64,000 nt of DNA from Alkalibacillus filiformis (GTDB taxonomy: Bacteria; Bacillota; Bacilli; Bacillales; Alkalibacillaceae), in contig NZ_JAUSUP010000001.1 of NCBI RefSeq assembly GCF_030814115.1, positions 1 through 64,000 on the forward strand. The letters are read 5' to 3'. The notes under the pieces were generated by a model. It saw only the letters and a list, made by a program, of their open reading frames with translations, ran no database searches and had not been told where the DNA came from. Within the stretch, counting starts at the first letter, position 1. Each line of letters starts with the position of its first letter. Position numbers and translations under genes: made by a program. Positions 57,095-64,000 of the stretch are shown piece by piece.

Positions 57095-58533
57095 ATTCAC
57101 AGCTTGATTCCCAAAAACTTAAAGACCTCTTTAAAGATTCTGAAGACGTACAAACTTATGACCTTACTATTGAAGGTAAGAAACTATTGTTTATTTATTG
57201 TGAAGGTTTATGTGACGAGCAGTTTTTAAATGAAGAGTTTCTTCCGACTTTTAAAAGTCATTTAATAAATTCACATTTTAAGACAGCTACTGAAGCGATA
57301 GAAAATTTTCATAAAATGTCTCACAAACGTGTATATAAGGAAGAAGAAATTATAGAAAAAGTATATTCTGGCGAGCTTATTATACATCTCTATGAAAATA
57401 AAGAAAACTACCTCTACGATTTAGCGAGTCCACCCGCACGACAGACGGAGGAAACCAGTGCTGAAGTAACTGTAAGAGGGCCGCGTGATGGATTTGTTGA
57501 ATCAATGGAAATCAATGTGGCACTGATCCGGAAGCGTCTTAAAACTAATTCGTTAGTTTATGAAACGTTTACGGTCGGTGAACGTTCTAAAACGCCTGTT
57601 GGGTTATTATTTGTTAATGATATAGCACGTGATGAGACGATTAACCATATTAGGTCGTTACTTAAAAATATAGACATAGATGCCTTAGTGAATACAAATC
57701 AGCTGGAAGAGTTAATTCACGAAACACCACTAAGAATTTTACCAATGTATCATTACACGGGGAGACCGGACTTTGCGGTTAATAGCTTGTTAATGGGGCG
57801 TTTTGTACTGTTCATTGATGGTTCCCCAGTAGCACTTACTGCACCTGTAAACTTACCGTATATTTTAAAAACAGGCGAAGATCAAGTGTATCCTTGGTTT
57901 TTTAATTCATTCGAACGTATTATGCGATTGGCTGGATTAATCATTGGCATATTACTACCAGGGTTCTGGGTTGCACTTTCAGCTTTCCATCAAGACCAAA
58001 TTCCATTAGTCTTCTTATCAAGTGCTTCTCAAGCGAGGCAAGGTGTACCACTCCCAACACCAGTAGAAGCATTATTGCTCGTTTTATTGTTTGATTTGTT
58101 AAAAGAAGCCGGTTTGAGGCTCCCTTTTAATGTTGGTCAAATACTTGGTGTCGTTGGTGGATTAATTATTGGTGATGCTGCTATACGTGCAGGAATTACA
58201 AGCCCAGCGAATGTAGTGATGGTGGCCACTTCGACTGTCGCAACATTTACAATCGCTAACCAGTCTTTATCAGGTGTCGTCAGTCTATTGCGGATTTTTG
58301 TATTAGTAATTGCTTCTTTTACTGGTTTATATGGCTTTTTTGTAGCTAGTTTTTTACTTCTAATTTATATGGCAAACTTAAGGTCATTTAATATGCCATA
58401 TTTGGCACCCATTGCACCGTTTAACTTAAGAGGTGCAGTTAAAGCTATCATTCATCCACCAGAAAAGCTAAAAAAGAAAAGGCCCACAATGTTGGATGTA
58501 AAAGACACAGATCGAGGGAATACACCAAAATGA
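57091..58533 (+). CDS. Spore germination protein, GerA family
   Basis: A 480-residue A subunit. The N-terminal soluble part (about 1-270) contains the family motif FVESMEINVALIRKR and IDGSPVALTAPV. The C-terminal half has five or so membrane helices with INNNP-like turn region LPTPVEALLLVLLFDLLKEAGLR. It forms the oligomeric channel of the receptor. Both ends overlap the neighbouring genes by 4 bases. Confidence 0.92.
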   Translation: MNSQLDSQKLKDLFKDSEDVQTYDLTIEGKKLLFIYCEGLCDEQFLNEEFLPTFKSHLINSHFKTATEAIENFHKMSHKRVYKEEEIIEKVYSGELIIHLYENKENYLYDLASPPARQTEETSAEVTVRGPRDGFVESMEINVALIRKRLKTNSLVYETFTVGERSKTPVGLLFVNDIARDETINHIRSLLKNIDIDALVNTNQLEELIHETPLRILPMYHYTGRPDFAVNSLLMGRFVLFIDGSPVALTAPVNLPYILKTGEDQVYPWFFNSFERIMRLAGLIIGILLPGFWVALSAFHQDQIPLVFLSSASQARQGVPLPTPVEALLLVLLFDLLKEAGLRLPFNVGQILGVVGGLIIGDAAIRAGITSPANVVMVATSTVATFTIANQSLSGVVSLLRIFVLVIASFTGLYGFFVASFLLLIYMANLRSFNMPYLAPIAPFNLRGAVKAIIHPPEKLKKKRPTMLDVKDTDRGNTPK

Positions 58534-59657
58534 ATAAGCGATTATTAATTGTAATGTTGTTAGTTCTGTTGTCTGGGTGCTGGGATTCGGATGAAATTGA
58601 AGATATGTATTATATCCATTCGATTGGTTTGGATTTTCAAGACAATCAATATGAAATTTATGCACAAGTCTTTAACTTTCAAGCCTTACCTAGTGCCGGT
58701 GGTGAGCAAGGTGGCGAAGGACTTCAAGCTATTGTTGGTAAAGGACAAGGTGAGACGATTGTCGATGCTGTTCATGATTTGTACCCAGCTGCACAACGTC
58801 GTATATTTTGGGGGCATTTATCTAGTGTAGTTTTTACAGAGGAAGCTTTGAATAATGATATAGAGGGTGCAATCGATGTATTATCACGCTTTTATGAAAT
58901 ACGACCGAACTTATGGATGTTCGCCACAGACGAACCATTAGAAGAGTTGTTAAATACATTCCCAATTATGAATTTAAATGTCATCTTTTCTTATTTTGGA
59001 GAACCGAAAGAAAGCCACGGACAAAGTTCTTATATAAGTCCAATTATATATAATGAGTTTAATGCTAATAGAAATGAGCCAGGTCGTACGGTGTTGCTAC
59101 CGGTTATTGGTATAGAAGATGACCGTTGGATTGATGAAGGAGGCTATAAAAGCAACTTATCAGTTAACGCTGTTTCGTTAGTTCAAGGTAAACAATACTA
59201 CGGGATTTTAAAAGATGAAGAAATGTTAGGTGTACGGTGGATTCAAGAAGAGACGAGACGAAGCCCGATCGTTGTGTACAATGATGATTTAGAACCGAGT
59301 GGATTAGCAGTTTTTAGAGTGAAAGATGTTAAAATAATCCCTAATCAAAATGAGGATCCGGTTACATTTGACATAGAAATTGAAGTGCAAGGAAGGCTTA
59401 TTGAAATGTTAAATGATATTACAGAGGAACAGATCGTTGCTTCTGCTGAAAAGACTATTAAAGAAGATGTTCGAAAAACGTTTGAACAAGCACTTGATTT
59501 TGAAGCTGACGTGTATAGTCTGTCTTATGAATTGTTTAGACAAGATCATCAAAAGTGGAAGGAGTTAGGTGAGGATATAGAACTAGGTGAAGATACGTTA
59601 CAAGAAATTAAAATCGATGTGAATTTAATGGATTCAGGTGTAGAAAGGATTCCTTAA
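58530..59657 (+). CDS. Spore germination lipoprotein, Ger(x)C family
   Basis: A 375-residue C subunit with lipobox LLSGCWD (Cys17), the Cys-Trp-Asp being typical of GerC. Domains I-III follow. RRIFWGHLSSVVF (about 88-100) is a conserved GerC segment. It anchors to the outer face of the spore inner membrane and completes the receptor. The order B-A-C differs from the A-B-C order of gerA in Bacillus subtilis. Confidence 0.9.
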   Translation: MNKRLLIVMLLVLLSGCWDSDEIEDMYYIHSIGLDFQDNQYEIYAQVFNFQALPSAGGEQGGEGLQAIVGKGQGETIVDAVHDLYPAAQRRIFWGHLSSVVFTEEALNNDIEGAIDVLSRFYEIRPNLWMFATDEPLEELLNTFPIMNLNVIFSYFGEPKESHGQSSYISPIIYNEFNANRNEPGRTVLLPVIGIEDDRWIDEGGYKSNLSVNAVSLVQGKQYYGILKDEEMLGVRWIQEETRRSPIVVYNDDLEPSGLAVFRVKDVKIIPNQNEDPVTFDIEIEVQGRLIEMLNDITEEQIVASAEKTIKEDVRKTFEQALDFEADVYSLSYELFRQDHQKWKELGEDIELGEDTLQEIKIDVNLMDSGVERIP

Positions 59658-59708
59658 TAAAGAGTTAGGATAAATGTTAAATATAAGTGACATTTGTCCG
59701 ATATAATG

Positions 59709-59744
59709 GTTAAGCCGCTATAAAAGGTGGCTTAACTTTTTTTA
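59709..59744 (+). terminator. Terminator after the ger operon
   Basis: A 10-bp stem (GTTAAGCCGC with GGTGGCTTAAC, including one G-U pair) is followed by seven T. Confidence 0.9.
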
Positions 59745-59854
59745 ATTTCTTGTGAAGTTTGACCCTAAGTTTATGAGGGTATAAGGTCCTAAAGAATATA
59801 AATAATAATTAAACTAAAAAATGCAGCTGTTTGATGTGTTTAAGGAGTGGCATA

Positions 59855-61816
59855 ATGAGTGATCTAGTATTTGAGCGACAAGATTTTTTGTCAGCTATAA
59901 GTAATGATGAATTTAAATTAGCCTATCAGCCACAAATCAGTTTAACAACAGGAGAAGTTGTTGGGATCGAAGCGTTACTTCGTTGGGAACATCCTACAAA
60001 AGGGTGGGTTTCACCGGCGGACTTCATTCCTATGGCCGAAAAATCTGGTGCAATTACTGAAATCACGAAATGGGTGCTAAAAGAATCATGTAAACAAAAT
60101 AAACAGTGGCATGATGAAGGCTTACAAAAGGCAGTCATCTCTGTTAATATATCACCGATTGATTTTGAACAAAATGAACTTTACGAAGTCATTATGGATA
60201 CATTGGCAGAAACCGGACTACCAGCACATTATTTAGAACTTGAAATTACAGAAAACGCCGTTATGAGTGATGTTTCAACCGTTATATACACATTGAAAAG
60301 AATCTCAAAAACGGGTGTTAGAGTTGCGATTGATGACTTTGGTAAAGGAAATTCAACATTGGTCTATATGCGTGATTTACCCATTACGACAGTTAAGTTA
60401 GACCGTTCTTTTATGAGCAACATTCCTTACAGTCATAAAGACTCAACGATCGTTAAAAACATTATTCAAATGTGTCACAACTTAGATTTGCAAATTATAG
60501 CTGAAGGTGTTGAAACTGAAGAAGTTGTTACTTTTTTAGCGTTGCATCACTGTTCAGTAGCACAAGGATTCGTGTTTAGTAAACCGATGTTAGCAAATGA
60601 CTTTGAAGCAAATATAACACACTATGAATCTAAAGCGATCGAAATGATTTATCGATTAGAAGAGAAAGTTAATTTAAGGTCAGCCCAAATACATGATCAT
60701 CGTTTCAAGTCATTGTTTGAACAAAACCCCGATCTCGTATGTTCCTTTAGTATGACTGGTAAGATTTTAAGTGTGAACCCAGCCGTTGAAAAGATATTAG
60801 GGTTTGGTCAGCACGAAGTTTTAAATAAAGAACTCGATGTACACGTACACCCAGACGATGCTGAGAAAACGCAGGAGCATTTTGAAGACGTTGTAATGGG
60901 TGGTGAGCCAGATCCAATTGATGTTCAGCTCATTCATAAAGATGGTGGTTATGTTTCATGTAATGTTAATTGCTTTCCAATGCGCTTAGGAGAACGGGTT
61001 GTTGGCGTATATAGTGTTATTAAAGATATGACAAAACAAAAAGGCCTAGAGCAAGCATTGATCGATAGCGAACAGAAGTACCGCCTGATTACTGAAAATA
61101 TGTCTGACTTTGTGATCTCTGTAAGTAGTGAAGGAATTATTGAGTATGCATCAACATCTAATAATAAATTGCTCGGCTATGACCGTTCACAAATGGAAGG
61201 GCAATTAGTTTTTAACTTCATTTCAAAGAAGGATCTTGAACATGTTAAAGAAGAGTTCAAACAACTATTTATAGCGAAAGAGTCCCGTTACGTTGAAGCA
61301 AGACTGAAAGATGCTAAAGGCAATGAAATATGGGTAGAGGCCCATGGTAACCCTGTTTTAAATAAAGATGGTTCAATCTCACATATCATCATCGTATCTC
61401 GTGATATTACAAGAAGGAAGAAAGCTGAACTAGAACTAAAACAGCTACAACGCGATTTGAAAAATACATTAAGCCAACAACAAGGCATGACGCTTAAATT
61501 TATTAAGACGAGCCGCGGGTTTGTCCATACGTTGTGCGAAGGCGAGTTAGTTCGAAGGCTTGGCTTAACCTCTAATGATGTTGTTGGACAAACATTATAT
61601 GATTTTGTTCCAAACAAACAAGCTAAAGAAAAAGAACAGTTCTATGCTCAAGCATGGGAAGGTCATGAAGCAAGTTACGAAGCCGAGCTTAATGGTATAT
61701 ACTACATTGCGAAGCTAAGGCCAATTATTGAGAATGGTGAAGTCATCGAAGTAATTGGTTCTTGTGTGGATATAACAGAGAAGAAAGCATTAGAGGAAGA
61801 ATTAAATCATTATTAA
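59855..61816 (+). CDS. EAL phosphodiesterase with three C-terminal PAS domains
   Basis: A 653-residue cytoplasmic protein. EAL is N-terminal (about 15-255): EALLRW (39-44), VNIS, LELEITEN, IDDFGKGNS, VKLDRSF, AEGVETEE and AQGFVFSKP keep all metal and catalytic residues, so cyclic di-GMP hydrolysis is likely. The loop GKGNS replaces the more common GTGYS. Three PAS modules follow (about 283-395, 410-525 and 545-650), the first two ending in conserved PAC-type sequence. No GGDEF and no membrane helix. The usual order is sensor first, so the layout is unusual. AAGGAGTGG precedes ATG 59855. Confidence 0.9.
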   Translation: MSDLVFERQDFLSAISNDEFKLAYQPQISLTTGEVVGIEALLRWEHPTKGWVSPADFIPMAEKSGAITEITKWVLKESCKQNKQWHDEGLQKAVISVNISPIDFEQNELYEVIMDTLAETGLPAHYLELEITENAVMSDVSTVIYTLKRISKTGVRVAIDDFGKGNSTLVYMRDLPITTVKLDRSFMSNIPYSHKDSTIVKNIIQMCHNLDLQIIAEGVETEEVVTFLALHHCSVAQGFVFSKPMLANDFEANITHYESKAIEMIYRLEEKVNLRSAQIHDHRFKSLFEQNPDLVCSFSMTGKILSVNPAVEKILGFGQHEVLNKELDVHVHPDDAEKTQEHFEDVVMGGEPDPIDVQLIHKDGGYVSCNVNCFPMRLGERVVGVYSVIKDMTKQKGLEQALIDSEQKYRLITENMSDFVISVSSEGIIEYASTSNNKLLGYDRSQMEGQLVFNFISKKDLEHVKEEFKQLFIAKESRYVEARLKDAKGNEIWVEAHGNPVLNKDGSISHIIIVSRDITRRKKAELELKQLQRDLKNTLSQQQGMTLKFIKTSRGFVHTLCEGELVRRLGLTSNDVVGQTLYDFVPNKQAKEKEQFYAQAWEGHEASYEAELNGIYYIAKLRPIIENGEVIEVIGSCVDITEKKALEEELNHY

Positions 61817-61824
61817 GAAGTTGT

Positions 61825-61855
61825 AAGAGGCTGTGAAGAACAGCCTCTTTTTTAA
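61825..61855 (+). terminator. Terminator after the EAL-PAS gene
   Basis: AAGAGGCTGT pairs with ACAGCCTCTT (10 bp) around GAAGA and is followed by TTTTT. The next 200 nt show nothing else I can support. Confidence 0.92.
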
Positions 61856-62066
61856 GTTGCTTATCATCCGATTTGCTCTCAAATATATTCATTTTCATAG
61901 ATGATCAATTCTTTTTTCAACTTTGTGATAATATTACAAAATATACAAGAAATAATCTTCTCCTCCTGAAATCATTTTTATCCATTATACACATTAACTT
62001 GCGTTTCCTTTGCACACTGACTACTAATGGCCTACATTAGATGTTAATACTAAAGGAGGCATTTTC

Positions 62067-62351
62067 ATGGATGTTTATATAAACGATTATTTAATAACAG
62101 CAGAGGATTTTGAGTCTAGTCAAATTTATGTTGCCGCTGAAGTCAAAAGGTTAATTAAGTTCAGTTTTAAGGTGAAACACGAAGATTATCATGACGTGAC
62201 TACGTTACTGTATAAAAATGATTTCCATGTATCAGTACCAGGTGAGCAAATCAACATGGAAGCAACGATTTACAATTATTCGACGTCGTTTACAAATCTA
62301 TATGAAGAAGGTTCTGTAGGAGATTTTTATTTAATGCTGGTAGAAAAATAA
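62067..62351 (+). CDS. DUF3219 protein (YkvR-like)
   Basis: A 94-residue beta-rich protein. The segments EDYHDVTTLLYKNDFHVSVP and YNYSTSFTNLYEEGSVGDFY match what I know of the DUF3219 family, represented by YkvR of Bacillus subtilis. No function is known. AAAGGAGG precedes ATG 62067. Single-gene unit. Confidence 0.75.
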   Translation: MDVYINDYLITAEDFESSQIYVAAEVKRLIKFSFKVKHEDYHDVTTLLYKNDFHVSVPGEQINMEATIYNYSTSFTNLYEEGSVGDFYLMLVEK

Positions 62352-62440
62352 TCCGTTTGAATAAGAGTAGTCACATGAAATAAGGGAAAAATACTATTTA
62401 ATGCCAACAACTAAGCAGTGTATTAGAAAGGCTGGTCAAA

Positions 62441-64000
62441 GTGAACAGACCCTTTATTATTTTTCTCTTATTAGTATTGTTTAGTTTAACTTCAGGTTGT
62501 TCAAATGATTCTGCTGAGAATGAAAAGGATCAAGAACAGGTGGATAGTTCATTTTCTGATAAAAAGGTCGTCATGGTTATGATTGATTCATTGATGGATC
62601 ATACATTAAATCATGTTATTGAAGAAGGCGATGCACCTGCCCTGCAATTTTTAAAAGAGAACGGTCAGTACTATCCAGAATTAGTTGCGCCTGCACCGAG
62701 TATGTCAGTTACCATTGAGAGTACAATTCTTACAGGTGAAATGCCTGATCAACATCACGTTCCAGGCCTTTCTTGGTATGATGATAAAGCCGATCGTATT
62801 GTTAACTACGGAACGACGTGGCAATTTTGGGTAAAAAATGACTTCACCGAATCAACATATGATGTATTATACCGTTTGAATAATGAGCATCTAAACAAAG
62901 ACGTCACAACAATTTTTGAAGATCTAGATGATGAAGGATTAACTTCAGGTTCCATTAATCTTGTGGTATATCGTGGTAATCATACTCATCAACTCAATGT
63001 TCCGTTATTTTTAGACGAAGTAACTGATTTACCTGAAACAGTCGAAACGAAAGGACCTAACGTATTAGCGTTAGGGCGCGTGACTAAACCTGAGATTATT
63101 GAAGATGATGAGAACTTATCTGATAGTTTATTTAAACGTATTGGGTTTCAAGATGAATATTCAATGGAAGTCGCTCAACAGCTAATCGCACAAGATGATC
63201 AACCTGACTTTACTTTTATATTTTTCCCGAAAAATGACCGAGAAACGCATAAGAAAAGTCCAAGTTATACTGGTGGAGTTGAGGATGCTGATGGCTATTT
63301 ACAAGGCATATTAAACAGTTATAACAGTTGGGAAGAAGCATTAGAAGAAAATATCTTCATTGTATTTGGTGACCACGGACAAGACCAAATGCTTGAAAAA
63401 GGAGAAGATATCGCGATAGATCTAGAAAGTCTCTATAATCATTATAGCCTTTCTAAATTAGGTGAACCAGTCAGTCAAGGTGATGTTGCGTTTGGGATTA
63501 ATCAGCGTTCAGCTTATGTATATGATGTACATGATGCTGACCTGCTCCCAGAACTAGCTGAACATTCTTTACAGGATGACCGAATTGATTTTGTGGCTTG
63601 GCAAGAAGGGGATGAAGTTCGTGTCATTAGCCCTAATGATGAAGTGTCTTTATACTTTAAAGAAAATGGTGAATGGGTAGACCCATATAATCAAAGCTGG
63701 TCGATCGAAGGTAATGAACAGATTTTAGATTTAGACATGAACGGAAATGAAGTAGTCTATTCTAATTATCCAGATGTTCTTAACCACATAATGACAGCAT
63801 TAAATAGTCATGACACACCTAAAATCATGTTAGCTGCTAAACCAGGACATTCTTTTCGGGCAGAAGGAATTACAATTCATGAAGCCGGTGGAGAACATGG
63901 AGGGCTTCATCGAAATGACTTACTGGCTTCTATGATTGTAACTGGTACAGATCAAACACCCGAATATATCCGTATGGTGGATTTGAAAGAGTATATTTTA
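62441..64000 (+). CDS. Alkaline-phosphatase-superfamily phosphodiesterase lipoprotein (partial)
   Basis: The frame runs open from GTG 62441 to the window end (520 codons, no stop). The lipobox TSGC gives Cys20. The body is a type I phosphodiesterase/nucleotide pyrophosphatase-like domain: VVMVMIDSL (about 45-53) has the first metal Asp, APSMSVTIESTILTG (about 82-96) the Ser/Thr nucleophile region, FPKNDRETHK (about 260) and IVFGDHGQDQM (about 305) further metal ligands, and GGEHGG near 485 the last His. It would act on phosphodiesters outside the membrane. The binding site is AAAGG, ten bases from the start. Confidence 0.82.
   Translation, partial: MNRPFIIFLLLVLFSLTSGCSNDSAENEKDQEQVDSSFSDKKVVMVMIDSLMDHTLNHVIEEGDAPALQFLKENGQYYPELVAPAPSMSVTIESTILTGEMPDQHHVPGLSWYDDKADRIVNYGTTWQFWVKNDFTESTYDVLYRLNNEHLNKDVTTIFEDLDDEGLTSGSINLVVYRGNHTHQLNVPLFLDEVTDLPETVETKGPNVLALGRVTKPEIIEDDENLSDSLFKRIGFQDEYSMEVAQQLIAQDDQPDFTFIFFPKNDRETHKKSPSYTGGVEDADGYLQGILNSYNSWEEALEENIFIVFGDHGQDQMLEKGEDIAIDLESLYNHYSLSKLGEPVSQGDVAFGINQRSAYVYDVHDADLLPELAEHSLQDDRIDFVAWQEGDEVRVISPNDEVSLYFKENGEWVDPYNQSWSIEGNEQILDLDMNGNEVVYSNYPDVLNHIMTALNSHDTPKIMLAAKPGHSFRAEGITIHEAGGEHGGLHRNDLLASMIVTGTDQTPEYIRMVDLKEYIL

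Noticed and set aside
59658-59854. c-di-GMP riboswitch before the EAL gene
   Set aside because: Only a terminator and a weak ACCCT/AGGGT hairpin are visible; the conserved GEMM core motifs are missing.

Overview
The window looks like chromosome from a low-GC, Gram-positive, endospore-forming bacterium of the Bacillaceae, probably a salt- or alkali-adapted one. The evidence is the strong AGGAGG-type ribosome binding sites, frequent TTG and GTG starts, lipoproteins with Bacillus-type lipoboxes, a GerB-GerA-GerC germinant receptor operon, a preQ1-I riboswitch in front of queC-queD-queE, and many acidic extracellular proteins. I saw no rRNA, tRNA, CRISPR array or insertion sequence. The genus cannot be fixed from the sequence alone.

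Layout. 0.2-7.4 kb: RluA-type pseudouridine synthase, SulP anion transporter with a UspA protein, a DUF2935 protein, an unidentified transporter paired with a metal-dependent amidohydrolase, and the first of two paralogous acidic Cys-containing proteins. 7.5-12.4 kb: a 41-residue basic protein, a JAMM-type peptidase coupled to a coiled-coil/low-complexity protein, small proteins of unknown role, a lipoprotein and a TspO-like membrane protein. 12.5-17.5 kb: a Fur-controlled siderophore uptake locus (binding protein diverging from two permeases, an ATPase and a FhuF-like reductase), followed by the remnant of an RDD-family gene. 17.6-22.3 kb: MhqO-like dioxygenase, membrane proteins, flotillin and a Nudix protein. 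22.4-28.8 kb: two cell-wall hydrolases, an MFS exporter, an FAD amine oxidase and two tandem paralogous membrane proteins. 28.9-31.7 kb: ATPase-permease-binding-protein Mn/Zn transporter with MntR-like operators.

32-44 kb is the most distinctive part. It holds a complete set of genes for CMP-pseudaminic acid (pseB, pseC, pseF/spsF, pseG, pseH, pseI) with two transferase-like surface-glycan proteins and a sugar epimerase. It meets tail to tail a two-gene PAPS-making unit (sat-cysC), and divergent from that is a PAPS-type sulfotransferase. No sulfite- or cysteine-forming gene is nearby, so the group reads as one locus for a sulfated, nonulosonic-acid-containing surface glycan. The second acidic Cys-containing paralogue lies immediately next to it.

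44.6-53.8 kb carries many small membrane proteins and lipoproteins, two Nudix proteins (one overlapping a bacterial nitric oxide synthase), a degenerate HIT-like protein, a Bcr/CflA exporter, a glyoxalase-fold protein, a Gmad2 lipoprotein and a GNAT acetyltransferase. 53.8-55.9 kb is the preQ1 riboswitch and queCDE. 56.0-59.7 kb is the germinant receptor operon. 59.8-64.0 kb has an EAL-PAS-PAS-PAS protein, a DUF3219 protein and a phosphodiesterase-like lipoprotein cut by the window end.

Five intergenic tracts (near 104, 21531, 23708, 31745 and 52436) are built from short units repeated every 21 bases, sometimes 20. They come in two core types, GYCGGAC and ACCGAAT, with the same alternating TTAAT/ATAATT linkers. 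They look like one superfamily of helically phased repeats and are, with the sulfated-glycan locus, the best candidates here for something undescribed.
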